Shown: positions 18,214-27,029 of the stretch, one piece after another
How positions within the stretch are numbered: the stretch's first letter is position 1
Layout of the letters: every line of letters begins with the position of its first letter
Source: Deltaproteobacteria bacterium
GTDB taxonomy: Bacteria > Myxococcota > B64-G9
Direction of reading: 5' to 3'
NCBI GenBank assembly: GCA_030591445.1
Contig: JAUVBB010000016.1
Span: 1 to 32,263, forward strand
Length of the DNA: 32,263 bases
Notes under the pieces: generated by a model
Seen by the model: only the letters and a program-made list of their open reading frames with translations
Told to the model about the DNA's origin: nothing
Database searches by the model: none
Program-made: the position numbers and the translations under genes

Positions 18214-19172
18214 AGACCTTTGGCTTTCAGTGGCATTTGAGTGATCGTTGCAACCAGCGTTGTGCCCATTGCTATCAAGAGGATTTTACCGGGGCTAGCG
18301 AGCCGACCTTGTCGGTCCTACTGCAGATGGCCGCGCGGGTATTGCCGGCGCTGGCCGATACCCAGGTCTCGGTCAACCTGACCGGGGGTGAGCCTCTGCT
18401 GCTTAGCCATTTACCCGACTTGATCAAGAGCTTGGCCGGGTACCAAAATCTAGTTGAAATGAACCTGATCTCCAATGGCACGGTACTGGCCGAGGCGGCG
18501 CTTTCGGCCATGGCCCGCGAGCCCAAGTTTGGGCAATTGAAGATATCGATCGAATCGGCAGAGGCCCGGGTTCATGACGCCATTCGCGGTGAGGGCAATC
18601 TGGCCGTTTTGCGCAGGAATCTGCCTCGCTTGCGAAAAGCGTCGGGGCGGCCTTTGGTGCTGATGGCCACCTTGGCGCGCTATAATCTTTCTGGCATCGA
18701 ATCATTGCTTCGCTTTGCCGAAGACCATGGTGCCGCCGGCATTATCTTCGAGCGCTTTGTGCCCATGGGCCGAGGGGACCGGCTGCGCGATCAGGTCCTG
18801 GGCGGTGATGAATGGCTCCAGGCTATCGAAAGCATCGTGCGGGCCTCGGGGCTGGACGCAGATCCGGCCGATTTGCCAGCCTATCGCGCCTTCTGGCTGG
18901 CGACCGGGATCGAAGCCGAGGAGCCGCGTCGGGGCGCGCTTTGTAATCTGGGTGCCGGCTCCATGGCCCTGATGCCGGACGGGACCGTTTTTCCCTGCCG
19001 CCGCCTGCCCATTGCCGTGGGTCAGGTGCTGACCGAACCATTCGCGGCCATCCGCGCGCGCTTGCGGAAATACCAGCCGGGTGGGGACTGTGTCGGTTGC
19101 CGGGCGCTGGCAAACGCGCTAAGCGAAGATGGTTGCCAAGATGATTCCGAGTCTCCGCTTGTGCTATTATAA
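18210..19172 (+). CDS. radical SAM protein with SPASM-like C-terminal Cys region
   Basis: FQWHLSDRCNQRCAHCYQ (CxxxCxxC); NLTGGEPLL; CNLGAGSMALMPDGTVFPCRRLP...CVGCRALANALSEDGC. Confidence 0.9.
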   Translation: MKTFGFQWHLSDRCNQRCAHCYQEDFTGASEPTLSVLLQMAARVLPALADTQVSVNLTGGEPLLLSHLPDLIKSLAGYQNLVEMNLISNGTVLAEAALSAMAREPKFGQLKISIESAEARVHDAIRGEGNLAVLRRNLPRLRKASGRPLVLMATLARYNLSGIESLLRFAEDHGAAGIIFERFVPMGRGDRLRDQVLGGDEWLQAIESIVRASGLDADPADLPAYRAFWLATGIEAEEPRRGALCNLGAGSMALMPDGTVFPCRRLPIAVGQVLTEPFAAIRARLRKYQPGGDCVGCRALANALSEDGCQDDSESPLVLL

Positions 19173-19177
19173 GAGGC

Positions 19178-22150
19178 ATGACAAACCCCACCATTGAGGA
19201 CAATACCCTGGCGTCCATTGGGGATGAGGACGAGGGTGAATGCGGGGGGAGTGATCTGCAGCTTAAGGCCGGGACCTATGCCGGTCGCTATATGATTCTC
19301 GAACAAATTGGCCGGGGTGGCATGGGAGTGGTCTACAAGGCCTATGATCCGGAGCTCGACCGCAAGATTGCCCTGAAATTGTTGCGGGTGACCGGCAAAT
19401 CCGCTTCCCGGGCCGACCGGGCTCGGGATCGACTGTTGCGCGAGGCCAAGGCCTTGGCCCAATTGTCCCATCCCAACGTGGTTTCGGCTGTTGATGTGGG
19501 CACGCTGGGGGATGATGTTTTTGTGGCCATGGAGTTGGTAGAGGGCCAGACCTTGATGCAATGGATAAAGGACGAGAAGCCGAACCAACGGAAAGTGGTT
19601 CAGGTCCTGATCCAGGCGGGCCGTGGCTTGCAGGCCGCGCATCAGGCCGGTTTGATTCACCGGGACGTCAAGCCCGACAACATCATCGTGGGCGCGGATG
19701 GAAGAGTGCGCGTGCTCGATTTTGGTTTGGCTCGGGCGGCGTCGATTGACGAAATGATTGCCGAGGCCGAACAAAGGCAACGCGAGACGGCGGCCTTGGC
19801 CACGCCGAACCCGGATCCGACTGGGGTCACGCTCTCCGGTGACAGTCAGTCCGGAACCGCCAGTTTGCGAACGCGTATGACCTTGGCTGGGGCGGTGTTG
19901 GGTACGCCTGGTTACATGGCTCCCGAGCAATATCTGGGCCAGGATCTTGATGAACAAGCCGATCAATATTCTTTTTGTGTCTCCCTGTACGAAGCCCTCT
20001 ATACTTACCGGCCCTTTGAGGCCACCAGCTACCGTGAGCTAAAAAGCAAAGTCACCACCGAGCCGGTTGGTCCGCCGCCGCCCAACAGCAAAGTACCGGC
20101 CTACTTGCGGCGTATTTTGCTACGCGGCTTGGCTACCAAGAAGGAAGACCGTTACCCTTCTTTGACCGAGCTGCTGTTTGATCTGGGCAAGGACCCATGG
20201 CGGGTTTGGCGCCGGGTGATCCTGGCTGCCGTGGTGGCCCTGCTGGTGGTTGCAAGTTTCGTCACCGCGGCTGCCTACCAGGCGAGCAAACAACGTTTGT
20301 GTCAGGCGGCGGCCGAGCGTCTGGCCGGGGTCTGGGATGAGCCGACCCAGCAAGCCGTCGAGCGTGCCTTTTTGGCCACCGATCGCTCTTATGCCGGCGA
20401 CACCTTTGCGCGGGCTGACAAGGTACTTTCTCAGTATGCCCAGGCCTGGGTGACCATGCGGACCGAGGCTTGTGAGGCCACCCACTTGCGCGGAGAACAG
20501 TCAGAGCGGCTCCTGGACAAGCGCATGCACTGTCTCGATCGCCGGCTGGGGCAGTTTGGCGCCCTGACCCGATTGTTTGCGGCCCAGGCCGATGGCGCCT
20601 TGGTCGACAAAGCGGTAGCGGCGGCATCGGCATTGCCCAAACTGGCTCTTTGCGCGGACAGTGAGGCCTTGATGGCCACCAGCCCACTGCCCAACGATCC
20701 CGCGCTGCGCGGACAAATTGAAAAAGTTCGACAAAACCTGGATCGAGCTCAGGCTTTTTTGCGCGCGGGAAAATATCCCGAAGGGAAACAACTGGCGAAA
20801 CAGATTGCGCAGCAAGCTCTAGCCCTGGATTTCCCTCCGCTTCAAGCCGAGACAGAATATCTGTTGGGTTTTTTGCTGAAAGAAATGGGCGATGCCAAGG
20901 CCGGAGAACTTCGTTTGAAGCAGGCCCTGCATTTGGCCGCGGTGGCCAAAGACGATCGGCTGATGGCCAAGACGCTTGCCGAGTTGGTTCAGGTTTTGGG
21001 CGATGAGCAGGCCCGTTATGGCGAAGCGATCGAGATAGGTGTTTTGGCCGAAGCGATCGTGATTCGCGCTGGTGAGGACCCGGTGCTGGAGGCTCGCACC
21101 CTGGCTCGCACCGGTATTGTGCGGGCCCGCATGGGCGAACTGGCCGCGGCCCGAAAAGACTTTGTCCGCGCCATTGGCTTAGAAGAAAAGGCCCTGGGTC
21201 CGGAGCATTTGCATGTAGCTTCGGGCAAAGTGAATCTGGGTGCCATTCTTTTTATGCAAGGCCACTTTGCGCAGGCGCGTAAACAACACCAAGCCGCGCT
21301 TGCGATCATGGAGAGTGCGCTGGGTCCCAACCATCCAGATCTGGCCAAGCCCCACATCAATCTGGGCAATGCCCTCAACTCCATGGGTGAATTTGATGCT
21401 GCCGGGAAACACTATCGTCGGGCCTTGGAGCTTTGGGAGGCGGCGCTGGGACCGGACCATGTCAAGGTGGCGTTCACCGTCAACAACCTGGGCGATGTTC
21501 TGGAAAAGCAGGGCAAGTTGGCGGAAGCCTTGCAACACTATCAACGCGCGGAGAAGATTCTGGAAAAAGTCTATGGCCAACAACATCCAGCCCTAGCCCA
21601 GGTGATTGACAACATCGCCAACATCCATGCGCAACAGGGTAAGACGACCGAGGCTCGGGCCTTGTATCGGCGCGCCTTGGCCATCCGGGAAAAAGCACTG
21701 GGGCCCGACAATTATGAAGTGGGGGACTCGTACTACAAGCTGGGCAGTACCCTGGCCCGAGAGGGCAAGATCGAACAAGCCCTGGTTTTACTCGGTCGGG
21801 CCCTGGGTATTTGGGAGAAGGCTCTGGGTCCGGACCACCCAAAACTCGCCCATGCCCTGATCGATATCGCGGCTTGTCGGCAGGATCAGCAGGCGCCCTT
21901 GGTGGCCTTGCCCTTGTTGGAAAGGGCCCTGAAGATCCGCAAAGACAAGCAAGTCGATCAACTCCTGCAAGCCGAGGCGCAATTTGCCTTGGCCCGGGGA
22001 CTTTGGGCCGCGCATCGAGACCGCGATCGAGCGCGGGAATTAGCCCGTAAAGCGCACGCGATTTTTGCAAAGGCCGGCCAATCTCAGCAGCTTAGGCTCG
22101 GTGAGGTCGATGCTTGGCTGGCCAAGCATGGCCAGAAAGCGTCTCGTTAA
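19178..22150 (+). CDS. Ser/Thr protein kinase, TM segment, extracytoplasmic C-terminal TPR array
   Basis: IGRGGMGVVYKAYD; LIHRDVKPDNIIV; VLDFGLARA; GTPGYMAPEQ; TM RVILAAVVALLVVASFVTAAAY; TPRs ending AL(G)PDH. Confidence 0.94.
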   Translation: MTNPTIEDNTLASIGDEDEGECGGSDLQLKAGTYAGRYMILEQIGRGGMGVVYKAYDPELDRKIALKLLRVTGKSASRADRARDRLLREAKALAQLSHPNVVSAVDVGTLGDDVFVAMELVEGQTLMQWIKDEKPNQRKVVQVLIQAGRGLQAAHQAGLIHRDVKPDNIIVGADGRVRVLDFGLARAASIDEMIAEAEQRQRETAALATPNPDPTGVTLSGDSQSGTASLRTRMTLAGAVLGTPGYMAPEQYLGQDLDEQADQYSFCVSLYEALYTYRPFEATSYRELKSKVTTEPVGPPPPNSKVPAYLRRILLRGLATKKEDRYPSLTELLFDLGKDPWRVWRRVILAAVVALLVVASFVTAAAYQASKQRLCQAAAERLAGVWDEPTQQAVERAFLATDRSYAGDTFARADKVLSQYAQAWVTMRTEACEATHLRGEQSERLLDKRMHCLDRRLGQFGALTRLFAAQADGALVDKAVAAASALPKLALCADSEALMATSPLPNDPALRGQIEKVRQNLDRAQAFLRAGKYPEGKQLAKQIAQQALALDFPPLQAETEYLLGFLLKEMGDAKAGELRLKQALHLAAVAKDDRLMAKTLAELVQVLGDEQARYGEAIEIGVLAEAIVIRAGEDPVLEARTLARTGIVRARMGELAAARKDFVRAIGLEEKALGPEHLHVASGKVNLGAILFMQGHFAQARKQHQAALAIMESALGPNHPDLAKPHINLGNALNSMGEFDAAGKHYRRALELWEAALGPDHVKVAFTVNNLGDVLEKQGKLAEALQHYQRAEKILEKVYGQQHPALAQVIDNIANIHAQQGKTTEARALYRRALAIREKALGPDNYEVGDSYYKLGSTLAREGKIEQALVLLGRALGIWEKALGPDHPKLAHALIDIAACRQDQQAPLVALPLLERALKIRKDKQVDQLLQAEAQFALARGLWAAHRDRDRARELARKAHAIFAKAGQSQQLRLGEVDAWLAKHGQKASR

Positions 22151-22154
22151 ATTT

Positions 22155-25100
22155 CTATTTGCCTGGTCTTACGCAGCGGGGATAGTGGGCGGAGTCAATA
22201 AGGTCAGAAAAGACGCCGGCCACTTTGTAATGGAAGGCGATGCCCCACATTTTTGGAATTTTTGAATAAGGGTCAATCGTCTCGGTGGCTGACCAGAAAT
22301 CGAAGTATTCGCAAGATTCTTCCCATAAGGGCGACCAGAAGCAGCCGTCACCTGAGACCGGATCGGCGCCGAAGCAGGTGCAGCTGTCTACTCCGCCCTT
22401 GTCCAGGCAGTCGATCTCCTCGCAGGCACCGGCGATCACCATGCATCTGCCTCTGGGATCGAGTTGTTTACAGCCTTCGGCCAGGGTGCGCAGTTGGGAG
22501 ATGTTGGGCAGGGACCAGGTTCGACCGTGCCGCGCGCATATCTCGTAGGCCAGTTCCCAGCTTACCCGCTCTTTGCTCAGGTTGTGAGTCCAACTCTGGT
22601 CGAATTCCGAGTCGTATAGCTCGCCTTCGTTACAGGCCCACCAGCGTTCATCAAGCCGCGCATCGACACAACCATTGGTGGAGCATTTTTCATAGTCTTC
22701 GCAGCGATCGAAAAGTTCGGGCTTGTTCCAGATCAAGCTGCCGTCACAAGCGGCGCCCACGCCCGAGCACATGCGTACTTGGGTATTTAGGTACAAGCCG
22801 GTGCCACAGCCGGTGCCTTCGAGGCAGTTGAATTCCTCGGCCACCGAGGGGTCACAAACATGATCGTTGCTGTGAAAGATGGGCTGGCAAGTACCGGCGG
22901 AGCAGATGTTTTCGCGCACACAGGGCTCGGTCACGCTGCCACAGGAGATGCCACTCAAGGCGGTCCAGGCGTGCGGGTTTTGGCCCGGATCGCAGACTTG
23001 GCACTCATAGCCGTCGCGGCGGGTAGTGGCCGCATAGCAGGCACCGTCGATCAGGCACCAGTCGACCAGCAAGTCATGTTGGCAGCTGCCGTCGCTACAG
23101 AGATCGGCGGTACAGCTTATGCGGTCGTCGGTGCAGGTCGCGCCGTTGTCCGGGGCGTAGGTGCAGCCCACGACGCTGTCGCAGAGGCCGGTCTGGTAGC
23201 ACTCGGCGGGCGTGGCGCAGCTTACCGGCCTGCCGCTACAGATGCCGGCGTTGCATTGCTCATCTTGGGTACAACGGTCGCCGTCATCGCAAGTTTGGCC
23301 GTTGGCTGCGCCCGCGTTTTCAACACAGACACCCAACTCACAAGTGTCGACGGTGCAGGGATTGCCGTTATAGCATTCCTTATCGTCGGTGCAGTCGATG
23401 CAGTCGGCGTCGTCGAGATCGATGTAGCCATCGCAATCGTCGTCGGCAAGGTTTTGGCAACTTGGCTCACCGGGTGCGCCCTCGGCTTGGTTGGTGGGGG
23501 TCAGGGTATTTTGGCAGGCGCCGGTGCCCAAGCAGATGTCGGTCGTACAGGGGTCCCAATCATTGCAGTCGGGGTCGATTTGGCAAGGGGCTTCGATACA
23601 ATCCTGATTGGCATCGCAGATCAGATCATCGGCACATCGATTGTCGTCGGGAAGGTGCTTACAGACGCCGTCCATACAGACATCGCGGGTGCAGGCGATG
23701 CTATCTGCCGGACAGGCTTCGTTGTCGACTTGGGCCGGGTTGGAGCACTGGCCGGTAGCCTGGTTGCAGACGCCGGCCAGGTGACACTCGTCCTGGGCTT
23801 GGCACTGGACCGGATCCGAGCCCACGCAAATGCCTTGTAAACAGGTATCGAGCCGGGTGCAGGCGTCAGCGTCGTTGCAGGAACCCGTGTTTTTGGGCGG
23901 GTTGCTGCACAGGCCGGTTTTCGGGTCACAGCTGCCGACCTCGTGGCAATCGTCCTGGGCCGTGCACTGCACTGGCGCGGTACCTACGCACACGCCCTGC
24001 AGGCAGCGGTCGGTGGTGGTACACAAATCACCGTCGTCGCAGCTGCCTTCGCTGAGCGCTGGGTTGCTACAGGCCCGGTTGGTACATTCGTCGGCGGTAC
24101 AAGGGTTGTGGTCATCGCAGTCTTCAGGACCGTCACACTCGACACAATCCGGATCTGCCTCATCGACCAGTCCGTCGCAGTCGTCGTCTTCCAGGTTTGC
24201 GCAGTTGGCGTGACCCGCTGGTCCCTCCATGTCAGGTTTGGGAGTCATGGTGTTGCTGCAGGCGCCATCCGCTTGGCATTCGTCCAGGGTGCAGCTGTCT
24301 TGATCATCACAGTCGAGGGCGTTTTGACAGGGGGGCACCACACAGTCAGCGGTGAGGTCGCAGACCCGATCACCGCTACAGAAGTCGTCATTGACCAGAT
24401 GGGTGCATACCCCGGCGCGACAGAAATCGTCGGTACAGTCGACGCCGTCGCTAGTGCAGATCGCGTTGTCGTCCATGGCCGGATAAGCACATTGGCCGCT
24501 TTGCGTGTCACAGGCACCGTCATGGTGACAGTCGTCGGCGGCCGGGCAGACCACGGGGTCGGTGCCTTCACAAAGGCCGCTCTGGCAGGCATCTCTGCGG
24601 GTGCATTGATCGCCATCGCTACAAGCGCTGCCTTCGGCCAGGGGCGTGTTGACGCAGACGCCGGCCACGCAGTCATCTTGGGAACACTGGTTTTGATCGT
24701 CGCAGTCAGCGGCCTCGGTGCAATCGATGCAGTTCGGATCGGCCGCGTCGCTGAGCCCGTCGCAATCATCGTCGATGCCGTTACTGCAGCTGGCATTGCC
24801 GGCGGGGCCTTCGCTGCCTGGGTTCTCCTGGTGCAGGTTCGAACAGTTGCCATCCGCGCCGCAGCTGTCGACAGTGCAGGGGTCAGCATCCAGGCAATCA
24901 TCGTCTTGGCTACATGGTGGTTCCTGACAGCCGGCTTGCAGATCGCATATCTGACCCTGGGCACAGAACTCGTCGGCCGGCGCGTTGATGCAAATGGCTC
25001 CTTGCTCGCTCTCGGTACAGCTGTCAGCCGTACAGTCGATGCCGTCCGCGCAGTCGATGCTGCTGCCGCTTTTGCAAACCCCTTCGCTGCAGATCTCCGC

Positions 25101-25493
25101 ACCATTGCAGAAAACAAAGTCGTCGCATTCCACGTCCAGCGAGCAAGCCTGTAAGGTACAACCTTGCCGGGTATGGCACAATTCGTCGCTGGTGCACTTG
25201 GCATGGTTGGGCACATGCCGGCAGCCGGCGCTATCTTCGTGGCAAGAATCATCGGTGCATTCGATGTCGTCCGCGCAATCCGGTGCCTTGCCAGCCTGAC
25301 AGACTCCGTCCAGGCAGAGTTCTTGGCCGTTGCAGAACTTGCCGTCGCTGCACTGGTCATTGTCATAACAGTCCAATTCCTCCAGGGGTCCGACACAGCC
25401 CGTGCTTAGCGTCACTACCGTGAAAACAAACAAGGAGAAAAAAGAACGCCGCATGATTTGCCGCGCCCCGTAGCTGTCTTTGCTTTGGTTCAT
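22155..25493 (-). CDS. large Cys-rich lipoprotein with nested repeats and DUF1566/Lcl-like C-terminal domain
   Basis: RRSFFSLFVFTVVTLSTGC lipobox; long DxxxCxxDxC repeats; C-terminal VSWELAYEICARHGRTWSLPNISQLRTL...FWSATETI...RCVRPG; RBS AAGGAAA before ATG at 25493. Confidence 0.88.
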   Translation of the reverse strand: MNQSKDSYGARQIMRRSFFSLFVFTVVTLSTGCVGPLEELDCYDNDQCSDGKFCNGQELCLDGVCQAGKAPDCADDIECTDDSCHEDSAGCRHVPNHAKCTSDELCHTRQGCTLQACSLDVECDDFVFCNGAEICSEGVCKSGSSIDCADGIDCTADSCTESEQGAICINAPADEFCAQGQICDLQAGCQEPPCSQDDDCLDADPCTVDSCGADGNCSNLHQENPGSEGPAGNASCSNGIDDDCDGLSDAADPNCIDCTEAADCDDQNQCSQDDCVAGVCVNTPLAEGSACSDGDQCTRRDACQSGLCEGTDPVVCPAADDCHHDGACDTQSGQCAYPAMDDNAICTSDGVDCTDDFCRAGVCTHLVNDDFCSGDRVCDLTADCVVPPCQNALDCDDQDSCTLDECQADGACSNTMTPKPDMEGPAGHANCANLEDDDCDGLVDEADPDCVECDGPEDCDDHNPCTADECTNRACSNPALSEGSCDDGDLCTTTDRCLQGVCVGTAPVQCTAQDDCHEVGSCDPKTGLCSNPPKNTGSCNDADACTRLDTCLQGICVGSDPVQCQAQDECHLAGVCNQATGQCSNPAQVDNEACPADSIACTRDVCMDGVCKHLPDDNRCADDLICDANQDCIEAPCQIDPDCNDWDPCTTDICLGTGACQNTLTPTNQAEGAPGEPSCQNLADDDCDGYIDLDDADCIDCTDDKECYNGNPCTVDTCELGVCVENAGAANGQTCDDGDRCTQDEQCNAGICSGRPVSCATPAECYQTGLCDSVVGCTYAPDNGATCTDDRISCTADLCSDGSCQHDLLVDWCLIDGACYAATTRRDGYECQVCDPGQNPHAWTALSGISCGSVTEPCVRENICSAGTCQPIFHSNDHVCDPSVAEEFNCLEGTGCGTGLYLNTQVRMCSGVGAACDGSLIWNKPELFDRCEDYEKCSTNGCVDARLDERWWACNEGELYDSEFDQSWTHNLSKERVSWELAYEICARHGRTWSLPNISQLRTLAEGCKQLDPRGRCMVIAGACEEIDCLDKGGVDSCTCFGADPVSGDGCFWSPLWEESCEYFDFWSATETIDPYSKIPKMWGIAFHYKVAGVFSDLIDSAHYPRCVRPGK

Positions 25494-25694
25494 TATATGA
25501 TTTCCTTTCATGACATAGAATTGCGCCTTGCTCAGGCCATCTTCTTAATCTTCCCGTGCAAAGTTGTATGTGATCCGGCTCACGGCTGGACAATCAGGCA
25601 GAAGGCGATTCACGGGCGAACATCGCCAAGCGCCTCCTGCCACAGTCTGGGGGCGAATACCAGCAATAACTGAAAAGTTACATGTATACTGTTT

Positions 25695-27017
25695 TTACGA
25701 GCATCGTGTTTTTTTCGGGGTTTTCTGGCTGGGATAGAGAATGCGCAAGGCATCGGAACGGGTGATGATGCCGATCAGGTGGCCCTGTTCCAAGACCGGC
25801 AAGCGGCCGACGTCGTGTTGCAGCATCTTTTCCAGTGCCCGCACCAGCGGAACGTCGGGGGTGATGGTGACCACCTCTTGCGAAAGGCAGCTCGAAACCG
25901 GCAGATGGGCGCGTCCCTGTCGTCGGGCCCGGCGAATGTCGCGCAAGGAGATAATGCCGACGATTTGATCGTTCTTTAGTACCGGCGCGCCGCTGATTTT
26001 CTGGCGGCGAAACTCTTTGGCCACCTGTTCCAGTGGGCTTTCGAGGCTCACGGTGTGGACCGGGGTCGAGATCAGGTGTCGCACGAAGCTGGGCTGGGGC
26101 GGACAGCGCTTGAGTTGGCTCATGAGTAGCGCCCGAGCCTGTACGGCATCGGTGTTGCGCAACACGGCCGTGCCGGCGCCGGGATGGCCGCCACCGCCGA
26201 ACTCTTGCAATAGACTGCCGATGTCGACATAGGGCACCCGGGAGCGACCGATGATGGTGACCCGTTTCTTTCTGGCCACCAAGGCAAAGAGCACCTCGAA
26301 ACCTTGCATGGTCAGTGCCTGGCTGACCACACCCGCCAGCCCGGGCACCGATTTTTCCAGCGCCACCGTGCCAATGCCGATGCGTACCCCGCTGACCATG
26401 ACTTCACGCGTGTCTTCGAGCAAATCGATTAGTACTGGCCGTTGGGATTTTTTCAAAGGCGGATGAAGAAAGTAGCGTAGGGTTGGCAAGCTAGCACCCC
26501 GGCCCAATAGAAAAGTAACCGCTTCGGCGTCGCGCGGCGTGGTGCCGGCGTAGGTCAAAGAGCCCGTATCCGAATAAATCCCCAGCGCCAAGGCCGTTGC
26601 CTCCACCGGGTTGATGATGGTGTCGGCCGCCCGCAAACGCTCTACCAGCAGCGTGGCCACCGCACCCACCGGTTCCACTACCACCCGGTCACCCTTGAGA
26701 TCATCGTCCGCCGCCTGGTGATGATCAAAGACCTGGATTTCCACTCCCGCACCGGCCCGTTCCAACAAGGGCGCATAGGCCCGCAAGCGGCTCCGGCGGC
26801 GGACGTCGACCACAAACAGCCGCCGCACTTTTTTTAAATCGATATTCTTGACCGGCGTCAGCTCGAAGTATTCTTTATGCAAAGCCAAAAAGTCTCGCAC
26901 CACCGGCGCCAAACTACCCTGGGATACCCGAATGGTACCCGGATAAAGCATCGACACCGCCACCTGGCAAGCCAGGGCATCGAAATCGGCATTGGCATGA
27001 CTGACGACGATATCCAT
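25695..27017 (-). CDS. DHH/DHHA1 phosphoesterase-like protein with C-terminal tandem CBS domains
   Basis: VVSHANADFDALA; FDHHQAAD; GIYSDTGSLTYAGTTPRDAEAV; GGGGHPGAGTAVL; two CBS motifs (GAPVLKNDQIVGIISLRDI, RLPVLEQGHLIGIITRSDAL). Confidence 0.9.
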   Translation of the reverse strand: MDIVVSHANADFDALACQVAVSMLYPGTIRVSQGSLAPVVRDFLALHKEYFELTPVKNIDLKKVRRLFVVDVRRRSRLRAYAPLLERAGAGVEIQVFDHHQAADDDLKGDRVVVEPVGAVATLLVERLRAADTIINPVEATALALGIYSDTGSLTYAGTTPRDAEAVTFLLGRGASLPTLRYFLHPPLKKSQRPVLIDLLEDTREVMVSGVRIGIGTVALEKSVPGLAGVVSQALTMQGFEVLFALVARKKRVTIIGRSRVPYVDIGSLLQEFGGGGHPGAGTAVLRNTDAVQARALLMSQLKRCPPQPSFVRHLISTPVHTVSLESPLEQVAKEFRRQKISGAPVLKNDQIVGIISLRDIRRARRQGRAHLPVSSCLSQEVVTITPDVPLVRALEKMLQHDVGRLPVLEQGHLIGIITRSDALRILYPSQKTPKKTRCS

Positions 27018-27029
27018 TCCTGCTCCTTG

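Noticed and set aside
19022-19966. 314-aa minus ORF across the radical SAM end and kinase start
   Set aside because: Antisense to two well-supported genes, no family features
22860-25154. Long + strand ORFs (326 and 403 aa) opposite the Cys-rich lipoprotein
   Set aside because: Antisense reading of Asp/Cys-rich codons yields artificial Val/Ala/Ile-rich frames; minus frame has lipobox, repeats and domain structure
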